The position numbers and the translations under genes are program-made. Shown here piece after piece: positions 6,547-13,974 of a DNA stretch of 13,974 nt; position 1 is the stretch's first letter; the number at the start of each line of letters is the position of its first letter. Below the pieces are notes generated by a model that saw only the letters and a program-made list of their open reading frames with translations, was not told where the DNA came from and made no database searches. Source of the stretch: CAZVWV01 sp964631745 (GTDB lineage: Bacteria > Bdellovibrionota_C > UBA2361 > JBGSMV01); assembly GCA_964631745.1 (NCBI GenBank), contig CAZVWV010000109.1, positions 1 to 13,974 on the forward strand. Reading direction: 5' to 3'.

Positions 6547-7650
6547 TTACCAGTTAAGCTTCACCCACACTAAAGAGTGATCGCTAGCGTCCTTAGGCTC
6601 CGAAACCACACCCGAATCGTAATTGCCCGCGGTGTCGTACTTGGCCCATGCGTATCGCAGTGATTCCGCGGGCATTAGAATCTCATCCAACCAGGAATAA
6701 ACTTTTTCATACACAAAGGTGCCGTGCGCCCCTTTTGTTTCGGCATCTCCGGTAAGAACACTAAACAGCTTGGGGGGCTTGGCCATTTCCGCAGCACAGA
6801 GTGGCACACCTCGTTTACTAAGACGGCAGGCGCCCTGCTCCTGAAACATCTTGAGCGTCAAAGTGCCATCTAGTATTTTTGCGCTGGCAACATCGAAATT
6901 ACTGTTCCGATCTCCCAAGGTGATAAGTATAGAATCCGCCTTCTGAAACGACCTGGCATGTCGCGAAACTAGAACTCGTCTCAAGGCTTCGGCCATCTCC
7001 ATGCGATAAGTTTCCCATTCTAGCTGGGCAGGGTCCTGCTCAACTCCGCCGCGTTTGGATTTGAAGTGAAAGTTAACCAACGTTACGGGTTTAGATGTAG
7101 CGTCGCCCATACCTTTTACTGAAAGTTGAATTTCAAGGGGGCCACGCGCGAATCCTCTAGGCTTCTCCTTTTCGGAGATTTTCGGAAGTTCCACATTATT
7201 ATACGAAGTCGAGTTCATGATCTCAGCGCGATCTTTGGCCACCAAAAAGCCAACTCTCAACATGGGGTCATCGCTGGTGCCGATCTTACTCTCAAAGAAT
7301 CGCCCGGATGATTTACGTAACAGCAGCGCAAGACCTTTCAAGACCTCGTCTGCGTTAAGATCTCCCTTGGCCAAGATCTCCTGCACGGCGATAACATCGC
7401 AACCCGTGCTGATAAACCTCTGAATCAGTGCACGTTGCTTATACTCGAAATCCGTCTGAGATTTTTCTGGCATGCGCACCCGAAAATCAGAGAACTTGCC
7501 GTAATTTTCAAGATTTTGACTGCACACGATTAGCTCGGGCGCACCCCGCGGGTCGGCCAGCGCTTCAAGGTCAGAGGAACGGGTCTGGGCAGAAGCTCCG
7601 ACTAGAAAGAACAGATCAAGCAAAATCAAGCTCAGAAAGATTCGTTTCAT
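6547..7650 (-). CDS. Exported endonuclease/exonuclease/phosphatase (EEP) family protein
   Basis: The protein has 367 residues and begins with a signal peptide (MKRIFLSLILLDLFFLVGASAQ, cleavage near residues 20-22), so it should act outside the cytoplasm. Family motifs appear in order: SQNLENYG (N46), VQE (E91 as metal ligand), VNFHFKS (H195), GDRN (246-249), WLDEIL (D322) and SDH (356-358, catalytic His). The complete metal and catalytic set argues for an active phosphoesterase. The substrate could be extracellular DNA or RNA, a phospholipid or another phosphoester, and the sequence does not decide. Its ATG overlaps the stop codon of the upstream RuvC-like gene (TAATG), implying translational coupling. 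It is not a close match to exodeoxyribonuclease III in length or N-terminus. Confidence 0.85.
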   Translation of the reverse strand: MKRIFLSLILLDLFFLVGASAQTRSSDLEALADPRGAPELIVCSQNLENYGKFSDFRVRMPEKSQTDFEYKQRALIQRFISTGCDVIAVQEILAKGDLNADEVLKGLALLLRKSSGRFFESKIGTSDDPMLRVGFLVAKDRAEIMNSTSYNNVELPKISEKEKPRGFARGPLEIQLSVKGMGDATSKPVTLVNFHFKSKRGGVEQDPAQLEWETYRMEMAEALRRVLVSRHARSFQKADSILITLGDRNSNFDVASAKILDGTLTLKMFQEQGACRLSKRGVPLCAAEMAKPPKLFSVLTGDAETKGAHGTFVYEKVYSWLDEILMPAESLRYAWAKYDTAGNYDSGVVSEPKDASDHSLVWVKLNW

Positions 7651-8297
7651 TAAATAACCTTTGCCTCCAATACTCTTCGTTTAACACGCAAACCTCTGCC
7701 CGTGATGCGCTCCACAAATACATCGCTTAGACTAACCCCAGCAACACTAGCCGAGCGGATTCTTGAGAGAGCCAAATATCCGATTAACAAGGCATCGACA
7801 ACATCTTGATGTTTCTGCAGAGAGAGCAAGTCAGACCCGAACCCGATCGTATTGAGTTCTCTTCCGAAAAGCCGCCCGACGACATCCACCGCAGCCGACT
7901 TAATTAGCGCACGTGGCAGCTGCTTTCCTTTAAGCCCCATGACCTCAGAATGCACAGATCGGGGATTAAGCCTGCCAGGCACCTCTAAGCCTCTCTCTCG
8001 CGCCACAACTTCAAAGATTCCACGTACCTGCTCGACCTTCATGGCGGCCTTGGGATCTCGCATGGTGGTGGCGGCCTCGCAAACTAGAACATCGTTCAGG
8101 CAAAGACTGGTCTGCTCAAAGAGGCCTCGTATTTTGGCCTGAAGGTCCGTCAAACGATCCGCAAGCGGTAAGGCCGAGCTTAACGAACGAATTTTGCCTA
8201 CCCCTAGCAGCCGACCATGTCCAATTTCGAACAGGGCCCACCCCGAACAGGTCAGGCTCGGATCGATGGCGATAAGTCTATGCTTGAGGTTTTCCAC
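7650..8297 (-). CDS. RuvC-fold Holliday-junction-resolvase-like nuclease
   Basis: The protein has 215 residues from the GTG at 8297. The four acidic residues of the RuvC RNase H-like fold are present. The first Asp is in AIDPSLTCSGWALF, the Glu is in VCEAAT, and the last pair of Asp residues is in HQDVVDALLIGY. The segment DPKAAMKVEQVRGIFEVVA matches the RuvC region containing the dimer helix. RuvC resolves recombination junctions. The DPSLTxSGWA version of the first motif and an extra C-terminal stretch of about 35 residues differ from E. coli RuvC, and no ruvA or ruvB is adjacent. It could be the chromosomal RuvC or a phage-like relative. The start is uncertain: an in-frame TTG at 8327 would add ten residues, and neither has a clear Shine-Dalgarno. 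The stop overlaps the EEP start. Confidence 0.8.
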   Translation of the reverse strand: MENLKHRLIAIDPSLTCSGWALFEIGHGRLLGVGKIRSLSSALPLADRLTDLQAKIRGLFEQTSLCLNDVLVCEAATTMRDPKAAMKVEQVRGIFEVVARERGLEVPGRLNPRSVHSEVMGLKGKQLPRALIKSAAVDVVGRLFGRELNTIGFGSDLLSLQKHQDVVDALLIGYLALSRIRSASVAGVSLSDVFVERITGRGLRVKRRVLEAKVI

Positions 8298-8355
8298 GGT
8301 AACGGTTACGAAATTAGAGCATTGCAAAGTCAGGGCAATACTAGGGTACTATATA

Positions 8356-8384
8356 TTTCATTTTGGAAATTTGGTAGTTACAAT
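8356..8384 (+). promoter_or_regulatory. Candidate promoter for the E1 alpha operon
   Basis: TACAAT (8379-8384) is a good -10 element. TTTCAT, 17 nt upstream, is a poor -35. Transcription would begin about 20 nt before the pdhA ATG. The -35 overlaps a small inverted repeat (ATTTC/GAAAT, 8355-8370) that could bind a regulator. Confidence 0.3.
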
Positions 8385-8412
8385 CCGACACAGTGTTTAA
8401 ATGGTGTAGAGA

Positions 8413-9360
8413 ATGGACCAGGATCTAATTGTTGAACTCTATCGGCAGATGCTGCGTATACGGCGGTTCGAAGAGGAAGCTGCCAGACTGTATACCGAGC
8501 GAAAGATTGGCGGCTTTCTACATCTGTATATCGGCGAAGAAGCTGTGGCCGTTGGCGCTCTTTCAGTACTTGAACCGCAAGATTATATTATTACGGGCTA
8601 CCGCTGCCACGGGCACTATTTGGCGCGCGGGGGCTCATGTCGTGAAGGTTTTTCCGAGCTACTGGGCAAGGCCACCGGCTGTGCACGCGGTCGAGGCGGC
8701 TCAATGCACTTTTATAATGTCCCCAATCGATTCATGGGAGGCTGGGGAATAGTTGGTGCGCAAATCCCGGTGGCTACGGGATTAGCCTTCTCACAAAAAT
8801 ACAAGAAAGAGGATGGGGTGGTGCTTTGTTTTATGGGAGACGGCGCCATAAATATTGGGCCGTTCCATGAAGGGCTGTCACTGGCCGCCCTCTGGAAACT
8901 TCCGGTAATATTCATCATTGAGAATAATTTTTTCGCCATGGGAACACCCCTTGAAAAAACAGCGGTCAGCGAAGATCTCTCCATCAGAGCGCTGGCCTAT
9001 CCGATGGCACGCGACACAGTTGATGGACATGACGTTTTCGCGGTTCGGGCTTCGATTCATGCAGCCGCAAGGCGCGCGCGCGAAAAAAACCTGCCCACTC
9101 TGATTGAAGCCAGGACGTATCGGTACCGAGGGCATTCCATGGCTGACCCCGCCAAATATCGCACCGCGGAAGAACTGGCACAGTGGAAGGCTCGCGACCC
9201 TATCGCCGTGCTGGGCAGCAAGTTGGAAGGTTTAAGCATGGCCTCTTTAAAATCTAGGATCGAGCAAGAGATAGAGGCTGAGATCGCTGATGCTTTAAAA
9301 TTCGCGGAAGAGGCTCCCTTTCCAGACCCAGCCACCGTCAACGATTACGTACTGGCTTGA
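8413..9360 (+). CDS. pdhA: Pyruvate dehydrogenase E1 component, alpha subunit
   Basis: The protein has 315 residues and one thiamine-diphosphate-binding domain. The signature begins at GDGAINIG (142-149) and closes at ENN (170-172), the GDG...NN cofactor motif. GGFLHLYIGEEA (33-44), RGRGGSMH (92-99) and YRYRGHSMADP (236-246, the loop phosphorylated in mitochondrial enzymes) are typical of E1 alpha in the alpha2beta2 class. With E1 beta it decarboxylates pyruvate and passes the acetyl group to lipoyl-E2. A branched-chain 2-oxoacid or acetoin dehydrogenase E1 remains possible, but the motif set is closest to the mitochondrial and alphaproteobacterial pyruvate type. The Shine-Dalgarno is weak (GAGA). 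The E1 beta gene begins 44 nt after its stop. Confidence 0.92.
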   Translation: MDQDLIVELYRQMLRIRRFEEEAARLYTERKIGGFLHLYIGEEAVAVGALSVLEPQDYIITGYRCHGHYLARGGSCREGFSELLGKATGCARGRGGSMHFYNVPNRFMGGWGIVGAQIPVATGLAFSQKYKKEDGVVLCFMGDGAINIGPFHEGLSLAALWKLPVIFIIENNFFAMGTPLEKTAVSEDLSIRALAYPMARDTVDGHDVFAVRASIHAAARRAREKNLPTLIEARTYRYRGHSMADPAKYRTAEELAQWKARDPIAVLGSKLEGLSMASLKSRIEQEIEAEIADALKFAEEAPFPDPATVNDYVLA

Positions 9361-9392
9361 TTTCTTGGCTTTCAATTTTTACCTGATTTTCT

Positions 9393-9399
9393 AAGGGAG
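9393..9399 (+). promoter_or_regulatory. Ribosome-binding site that fixes the E1 beta start
   Basis: AAGGGAG overlaps the in-frame GTG at 9399, which therefore cannot be the start. The next in-frame GTG, at 9405, is 5 nt downstream, a normal spacing. Confidence 0.7.
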
Positions 9400-9404
9400 T
9401 GAAC

Positions 9405-10388
9405 GTGAGAGAGATTGCTATTAGAGATGCCCTCAGAGAGGCCATGGGAGAGGAGATGCGCCGCGACTCGGCTGTCTTTTTGGTGGGCGAAGAGGTGGGG
9501 GCCTACAACGGCGCTTATAAATGTTCGCGCGGCCTTCTAGATGAATTTGGAGCTAGCAGAGTGTTGGATGCCCCCATCGCCGAGAATGGCTTCACTGGTC
9601 TTGGAATTGGGGCAGCCATGGCAGGGTTACGTCCTATCGTGGAGTTCATGACCTTTAACTTCTCTCTGATCGCTATAGACCAGATCTTAAACGGCGCTGC
9701 CAAGGGGCGTCTAATGTCCGGTGGTGCCCTGCAGTGCCCAATCGTATTCCGTGGCGCGGGCGGAGCTGCCTTTCAGTTAGGAGCGCAGCATGCTAATTCC
9801 TTCGAGAGCATCTATGCTTACACCCCTGGACTAATCGTAGTAGCACCTTCCACTCCTTATGATATGAAGGGCTTACTAAAATCATCGATTCGCGATGACA
9901 ACCCCGTCGTTTTTATCGAGTCCGAACTAACTTATGGCCTAAAGGGCGAGGTCCCCGAAGAAGAGTATTTAATTCCGATTGGAAAGGCAGACATCAAGAG
10001 AGAAGGCTCGGACATTACCTTAATCTCATGGTCAAAGAATGTGTTTCTCACTTTGCAGACCGCGGAAGCCCTGGCCGAAGAGGGAATCTCGGCCGAGGTC
10101 ATCGACCTTAGAACCTTACGCCCGCTTGATACGGAGAGTATATTTAAATCAGTAACCAAGACTCATCGTGCGCTGGTAATTCAAGAACAGCACAGCGTTT
10201 CGAGTTACGGCGCTTACATTTCGCACCTTATTACCAGTGAGATCTTTGATGAGCTGGACGCGCCGGTAGGCTTGGTGTCATCTCTGGAGACTCCCATGCC
10301 CTACTCCAAAACCCTTGAATCCCTCATACTTCCCTCTCGGGCCAAATGCGTCGAGCTGGCTCGAAAGATTGTTAACGGCGAGCGATGA
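9405..10388 (+). CDS. pdhB: Pyruvate dehydrogenase E1 component, beta subunit
   Basis: The protein has 327 residues, a normal length. It starts at the GTG giving MREIAIRDALREAM, which matches family N-termini and sits 5 nt after AAGGGAG; the earlier GTG at 9399 overlaps that site. The pyrimidine-binding transketolase domain (about 1-180) has the catalytic/cofactor residue E60 in PIAENGFTG, followed by GAAMAGLRPIVEFMTFNF. The C-terminal transketolase domain (about 195-320) contains VIDLRTLRPLD and HRALVIQEQ. It pairs with E1 alpha in the alpha2beta2 decarboxylase. In many alphaproteobacteria an E2 gene follows; here the next gene is a gamma-carbonic-anhydrase homologue that begins 1 nt after the stop. 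E2 and E3 must lie elsewhere. Confidence 0.93.
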   Translation: MREIAIRDALREAMGEEMRRDSAVFLVGEEVGAYNGAYKCSRGLLDEFGASRVLDAPIAENGFTGLGIGAAMAGLRPIVEFMTFNFSLIAIDQILNGAAKGRLMSGGALQCPIVFRGAGGAAFQLGAQHANSFESIYAYTPGLIVVAPSTPYDMKGLLKSSIRDDNPVVFIESELTYGLKGEVPEEEYLIPIGKADIKREGSDITLISWSKNVFLTLQTAEALAEEGISAEVIDLRTLRPLDTESIFKSVTKTHRALVIQEQHSVSSYGAYISHLITSEIFDELDAPVGLVSSLETPMPYSKTLESLILPSRAKCVELARKIVNGER

Positions 10389-10389
10389 C

Positions 10390-10947
10390 ATGGCTGTTAT
10401 TCCGTTCGAAGATCACGCTCCCGATTCCCGACAAGCACTCTTCCTTGCCCCCGACGCTTGGATAATCGGCAAGGTCAAGTTAGCCGAATTGGTATCGATT
10501 TTTTTCGGCTCGGTTCTTCGCGGCGACATCCACAAAATTCAAATAGGCAAAGGCTCCAATATTCAGGAGCACAGCATGCTGCATACCTCAAACGGGCTCG
10601 GCGACTGCCTCGTGGGCGAGAACGTAACCGTGGGGCACCGCGCGATTATTCACGGCGCGCATGTGGGCAATAACTGCATTATCGGAATGGGCGCCACTGT
10701 TCTAGATCAAGCCGAGGTCGGCGAAAACTGCATCATTGGCGCGAACTCCCTGGTAAGCATGCGCACTAAAATCCCGCCAGGTACCATGGCTTATGGCTCG
10801 CCAGCAAAAGTCATTAGAGATTTAACGGAGAGCGAAATAAAGGAGATCTTGCTTAGTGCGATACACTATCAGAGATTGGGCAAAGCCTATCGGGAACACT
10901 TCGAATCCGGCACCCCCCTGCAGCAATTTATACCCCCAAAAGCTTAG
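10390..10947 (+). CDS. Gamma-carbonic-anhydrase-family left-handed beta-helix protein (YrdA/PaaY-like)
   Basis: The protein has 185 residues from the ATG at 10390; a longer in-frame TTG start inside pdhB is unlikely. The fold is built from hexapeptide repeats. Conserved features are GSVLRGD (40-46), SNIQEHSMLH (56-65) and VGHRAIIHG (81-89). H65, H83 and H88 are the likely metal ligands. IIGMGATVLD, IPPG and GSPAKVIRDLT, followed by a C-terminal helix, complete the family pattern. Members are zinc or iron trimers; some hydrate CO2 and others have lost activity, so catalysis is not assured. Starting 1 nt after E1 beta, it may act on the CO2 released by pyruvate decarboxylation, which is inference. 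Its 3' end overlaps the convergent bshA end by 20 bp. Confidence 0.9.
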   Translation: MAVIPFEDHAPDSRQALFLAPDAWIIGKVKLAELVSIFFGSVLRGDIHKIQIGKGSNIQEHSMLHTSNGLGDCLVGENVTVGHRAIIHGAHVGNNCIIGMGATVLDQAEVGENCIIGANSLVSMRTKIPPGTMAYGSPAKVIRDLTESEIKEILLSAIHYQRLGKAYREHFESGTPLQQFIPPKA

Positions 10948-12082
10948 AATATAACGCCTGATACTGGTCAATCACGGGCTCAACTTGGTATCGATTTAAG
11001 GCAAGCTCGCGCCCCGCTAACGAAAACCTCATATACATCTCCCGGTCGCGCAACAGAGCCAGGCAGTTCTTGGCCATATCATCCACGTCGCCCACTTCCG
11101 ACAACAACCCAACCTGTCCGTGCAAGACCACCTCCGGAATTCCCTCAGCGCGAGAAGCGATTACCGGCACGCCACAGCTCATGGCCTCAAGGGCCGCCAG
11201 CCCAAAGCTCTCGTTTTTACTGGGGAGTAGAAACAAGGTGGCAGATTTTAGCACCTCCTCGATTAGCTCCATCTTCCCTAACAGTCTGACGCGCTCTTTT
11301 ATCCCTAACTCCTGCACCAAGGCCTCCACGCTAGAGCGACTTGGCCCATCTCCCACTAACACTAAGTGACATGGGATCTCTTTATTTACCTTGGCAAAAA
11401 TTCGTACAGTGTCTTCAACGCGCTTTACCGGACGAAAATTCGAGATGTGCAGCAGGACAGGCGTCTCAGCTTTAGCCCCTAAACATTTTTTTACCGTATC
11501 GCAAACTTTCTTATCGCAGGGCTTAAAGCGTTCAGTGTCAACAAAGTTGGGGATCACATCTATTTGAAGTGTGCTGGGAACATTTAGCTTGTCGTATGTG
11601 GCATGCCGCAGATAGGCCGAAGGCGTTGTGACCATATCGCTCTGCATAATGGAGAATCGCGTGATCGGAAGATATCCGCGCTCCTGCCCCACTAAAGTGA
11701 TATCAGTGCCATGCAGCGTAGTGATAAGTTTGGGAGCGTCTGCGCCCAAAATCTGTCGCGCCAAATAAGCGCTGGTCGCATGCGGCACCGCGTAGTGAAC
11801 ATGCAAGAGATCGAGCTTCTCATAGGTGCAAACTTCGACCATTTTGGAAGCCAGGGTCAGATCGTAATGCGGAAACGCCAAGAGAGGATAATCATGCGGT
11901 TCAACCTCATGATAAAATATATTTTCGCTAAATCTGTCCAACCTGCGGGGAATATCGGAGGAGATAAAATGCACGCGGTGACCCCGTTTGGCCATCTGCA
12001 TCCCGATCTCGGTAGCGATTACACCACTACCACCATATGTCGGGTAACAAGTAATACCTATTCTTAACTGTCTACTTTCCAT
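10928..12082 (-). CDS. bshA: N-acetyl-alpha-D-glucosaminyl L-malate synthase BshA (bacillithiol step 1)
   Basis: The protein has 384 residues and is a GT4-family GT-B glycosyltransferase. The N-terminal block RIGITCYPTYGGSGVIATEIG and PHYDLTLASK, HVHYAVPHA and TTLHGTDITLVG match B. subtilis BshA closely. The C-terminal nucleotide-sugar domain has HISNFRPVKRVED, LVGDGP and the EX7E motif (E291, E299). It joins GlcNAc from UDP-GlcNAc to L-malate in the cytoplasm, the first step to bacillithiol, a low-molecular-weight thiol. The ATG at 12082 is preferred over an in-frame TTG at 12106 because AGGGGA lies 5 nt before it. It overlaps the 3' end of bshC by 11 nt, so the two are almost certainly cotranslated. 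The deacetylase gene bshB is not in the window. Confidence 0.95.
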   Translation of the reverse strand: MESRQLRIGITCYPTYGGSGVIATEIGMQMAKRGHRVHFISSDIPRRLDRFSENIFYHEVEPHDYPLLAFPHYDLTLASKMVEVCTYEKLDLLHVHYAVPHATSAYLARQILGADAPKLITTLHGTDITLVGQERGYLPITRFSIMQSDMVTTPSAYLRHATYDKLNVPSTLQIDVIPNFVDTERFKPCDKKVCDTVKKCLGAKAETPVLLHISNFRPVKRVEDTVRIFAKVNKEIPCHLVLVGDGPSRSSVEALVQELGIKERVRLLGKMELIEEVLKSATLFLLPSKNESFGLAALEAMSCGVPVIASRAEGIPEVVLHGQVGLLSEVGDVDDMAKNCLALLRDREMYMRFSLAGRELALNRYQVEPVIDQYQALYSKLLGV

Positions 12083-13649
12083 TTTCGTCCCCTGCTCCCA
12101 ACTCAACCGTAAGTATCTCTTCGTAATTAAGCGGCCGAATGGCAGCCATCACTTCGTCTATAAAAGCATCCCCGTATTTCAAAAGAAAGCTAGCCATTGA
12201 TATCTTGCGTTCCTGTGCCAGTCCGCCCGGATACAAAGCCTCTCGCACTCGACCGAACTGCTTAGTAACAAGCGCTTCCCGTGCGCTCAAGGCACGCTCG
12301 TATCTGGCTTTCAACCTCAGATAGCTCTGCTGGGCCGAACTAAAGGTTTGTTCATTGGGTTTGCTAAGATTCGCATCAACTTTCTGAAATAGCGCGGCCA
12401 ACTTAAGATATGTTTCCTTCAATTCGCCCTCTATGAACGCGAATGCAGCGCTTGAATCAAATTCCGTTCCGCTAAACCTATCAGCTAAAAACTTTTCAAG
12501 CCCGCCCTCAAGCTTTGGCAAATCAGCCCCTATTTTCTCTAAGATATTTTTATACTTGGGTTCGAGAACTCTCACCCTAGCGCGCGGCACCACCACCGGT
12601 TGCATTAAACCAAAGCGTTTAAAAAGCTGACTAGTTTGAGCCCAGTAACTTACTTCAGCTGGTCCTCCCACATATGCGATCGAATGGAAGAGATATTCCT
12701 GAAACACGGGACGAATCAGGGCGCTGCTTGTGAATCGCTCGGGCCGATTCTCGATCTCCTGTTTTAGCTCATCTTGGGAGAAATTACATGCTTTGCCGAC
12801 ATAGCGCTGGCCAGCGATTCTTAAACGTTCTCTCTCGGCACCGGTCGAATAGAACCACAGTGGATACCCCGGCTTCAAGGCAACCTGCTCTTGGTATCCG
12901 GCGCCTTCAAGCGCAGCGCCTTGATTGCCCAGATCTTCCTCAATTTGAGGGGCCTCGTCGAAGGTGCGAAAGATCAACTCTTTACAGAGAGATTTTACAG
13001 ACTTCGAATTTGGATCAAAAAACAGGATGCCCGTCCCGGATAAAACCTCCTGCATCAATTTCACGAAGCCACTGACAAGGCTTGCTCCCGGGACATATAT
13101 AGAGCGTAACAATTCCTGCCATTTTGGGTCGGCCTCGGTAAGTTGGGCAAGATACCGTGAACTCTCGTTTAGCTCGTCGGCCTCAAGTAGTATTTCGCCC
13201 ACGCTTGGGCCAGATTGACGCCCTCTCAAACTAACATCATGAAGACTTTCACCTGCCGCCTGAAATGAGGCAGTACGAATCTCTTCAAAATCATGATCTT
13301 CGCTTTGCAGCCAAAATATCGGAACAACTTCTATTTGAAAACGATTTTCAAGCTCTTTTGCCAGAGAGACTAACGTCAGCGCTTTGTATAACGTAAGTAC
13401 CGGCCCCCCGAAAAATCCGAGTTGTTGGCCGGTAACGATCGTTCGGGCGCCTGAGGCCAACTTAGCAAGACTGCCAGCTTGCCAGGTCTCTCGATTCGTT
13501 TGCACGAGATAATCGTAAAGCTCGGGAAGGAGCTTAGGCGTTGTAGCCCTCGCTCTAACGGAGATCCTGTCAAGCATCCCCCCTGTGCCCTCGAAGAACT
13601 GTAGCGCCAAAGGGAGGCCCGTTACGTAATCGCTGAATAAGTTTGGCAT
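12072..13649 (-). CDS. bshC: Bacillithiol synthase BshC (putative cysteine-adding enzyme)
   Basis: The protein has 525 residues, the usual size. Hallmarks are TIVTGQQLGFFGGPVLTLYKA (70-90) and FWLQSEDHDFEEI (112-124), the nucleotide-binding core, then a long helical C-terminal part (about 400-480) rich in charged residues that likely forms a coiled coil. BshC adds cysteine to glucosaminyl-malate to complete bacillithiol. AAGGT lies 4 nt before the ATG. It is the first gene of a bshC-bshA operon on the minus strand, in the reverse of the pathway order. The middle region diverges more from Bacillus enzymes than the N-terminal motifs. Confidence 0.95.
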   Translation of the reverse strand: MPNLFSDYVTGLPLALQFFEGTGGMLDRISVRARATTPKLLPELYDYLVQTNRETWQAGSLAKLASGARTIVTGQQLGFFGGPVLTLYKALTLVSLAKELENRFQIEVVPIFWLQSEDHDFEEIRTASFQAAGESLHDVSLRGRQSGPSVGEILLEADELNESSRYLAQLTEADPKWQELLRSIYVPGASLVSGFVKLMQEVLSGTGILFFDPNSKSVKSLCKELIFRTFDEAPQIEEDLGNQGAALEGAGYQEQVALKPGYPLWFYSTGAERERLRIAGQRYVGKACNFSQDELKQEIENRPERFTSSALIRPVFQEYLFHSIAYVGGPAEVSYWAQTSQLFKRFGLMQPVVVPRARVRVLEPKYKNILEKIGADLPKLEGGLEKFLADRFSGTEFDSSAAFAFIEGELKETYLKLAALFQKVDANLSKPNEQTFSSAQQSYLRLKARYERALSAREALVTKQFGRVREALYPGGLAQERKISMASFLLKYGDAFIDEVMAAIRPLNYEEILTVELGAGDENGK

Positions 13650-13723
13650 CGTACCTTAAAGGCTTGCAAATAAAGCATACGAGAAATTATGCGAAATTTT
13701 ACCCCACTACGCATGTGCGCATC

Positions 13724-13753
13724 TTGCTTACTACAAGAGTTAAAAGATAACAT
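13724..13753 (+). promoter_or_regulatory. Candidate promoter of the ABC ATPase gene
   Basis: TTGCTT (13724-13729) and TAACAT (13748-13753) are spaced by 18 nt, inside the 127-nt divergent gap between bshC and the ABC gene. This would give a very short 5' leader of about 16 nt. No clear bshC promoter was resolved on the other strand. Confidence 0.25.
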
Positions 13754-13776
13754 ACAAACTATTTTTTTCCCACAAT

Positions 13777-13974
13777 ATGACATTAATTACCGTTAGCGAT
13801 CTTACAAAAAGCTTCCGTTCGGCCAAACGGCGTGAAGGAGTGCTTGGTAGCATGCGCGACCTACTGAGCCGCGAGTATAAAACGGTAGTGGCCGTGGACC
13901 AGATCTCTTTTTCGGTAAATGAGGGCGAACTGCTCGGATATATCGGCCCAAATGGCGCAGGCAAGTCAACCAGC
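13777..13974 (+). CDS. ABC transporter ATP-binding protein, 3' end beyond the window
   Basis: Sixty-six N-terminal residues are visible. The opening MTLITVSDLTKSFR, then an insert of about 20 residues (about 15-37) before AVDQISFSVNEGE, leads to Walker A GPNGAGKST (57-65). The insert with GSMRDLLSREY is like that of ABC-2 type exporter ATPases. Signature motif and Walker B lie outside the window, so the substrate is unknown. The gene is divergent from bshC and has no recognisable Shine-Dalgarno; the sequence before the ATG is a T/C run. The reading frame is certain from the Walker A match, although it has no stop inside the window. Confidence 0.88.
   Translation, partial: MTLITVSDLTKSFRSAKRREGVLGSMRDLLSREYKTVVAVDQISFSVNEGELLGYIGPNGAGKSTS

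Noticed and set aside
6547..8297. Reading the nuclease pair as an anti-phage defence system
   Set aside because: There is no sensor, toxin, restriction or mobile-element hallmark nearby, and one protein is exported. The evidence is insufficient.
9399..9404. GTG at 9399 as the E1 beta start
   Set aside because: It overlaps the AAGGGAG ribosome-binding site. The GTG at 9405 has correct spacing and gives the family-typical MREI start.
10315..10389. TTG at 10315 as the start of the carbonic anhydrase homologue
   Set aside because: It would add 25 residues that lie inside E1 beta and have no counterpart in the family. The ATG at 10390 fits.
11711..12067. 118-codon plus-strand open frame antisense to bshA
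   Set aside because: bshA is unambiguous on the opposite strand, and the antisense product has no motifs.

Overview
The window is a gene-dense stretch of chromosome from a bacterium that is probably Gram-negative. It encodes a multiheme c-type cytochrome, a pilus or type II secretion ATPase and an exported nuclease-fold protein. It also carries two of the three bacillithiol biosynthesis genes and a pyruvate dehydrogenase E1 of the split alpha/beta type. That mix is seen in several poorly cultured phyla as well as in Bacteroidota, Acidobacteria and Deinococcus relatives, and the sequence alone does not fix the lineage. I see no RNA genes, transposases, integrases or CRISPR repeats. No gene-free stretch exceeds about 185 bases.

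Layout: (1) 2-745, plus strand, is the 3' part of a multi-domain cytochrome c with Pro/Thr linkers. (2) 755-3439, minus strand, holds a small stand-alone receiver-domain protein followed by a GspE/PilB-type ATPase that carries its own C-terminal receiver domain. (3) 3625-6537, plus strand, is a DNA-damage block: lexA, then recA, then an RlmI/RlmK-like methyltransferase only 3 nt behind recA. Palindromes and direct repeats lie upstream of lexA and recA. (4) 6547-8297, minus strand, is a RuvC-fold nuclease whose stop codon overlaps the start of a signal-peptide-bearing endonuclease/exonuclease/phosphatase (EEP) family protein. (5) 8413-10947, plus strand, holds pyruvate dehydrogenase E1 alpha and E1 beta and a gamma-carbonic-anhydrase-family protein, with no E2 or E3 gene alongside. 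(6) 10928-13649, minus strand, is bshC followed by overlapping bshA. (7) 13777 to the window end, plus strand, is the start of an ABC transporter ATPase.

Most modules are recognisable core or housekeeping families, and I do not see a clear new system. The least ordinary items are the ATPase-receiver fusion beside a lone receiver, the recA-methyltransferase pairing with a repeat-bearing RecA tail, the RuvC-like/EEP gene pair, the E1-carbonic anhydrase cluster, and unassigned operator-like repeats upstream of recA. Three starts are revised on ribosome-binding-site or codon evidence: E1 beta at 9405, the carbonic anhydrase homologue at 10390 and BshA at 12082.
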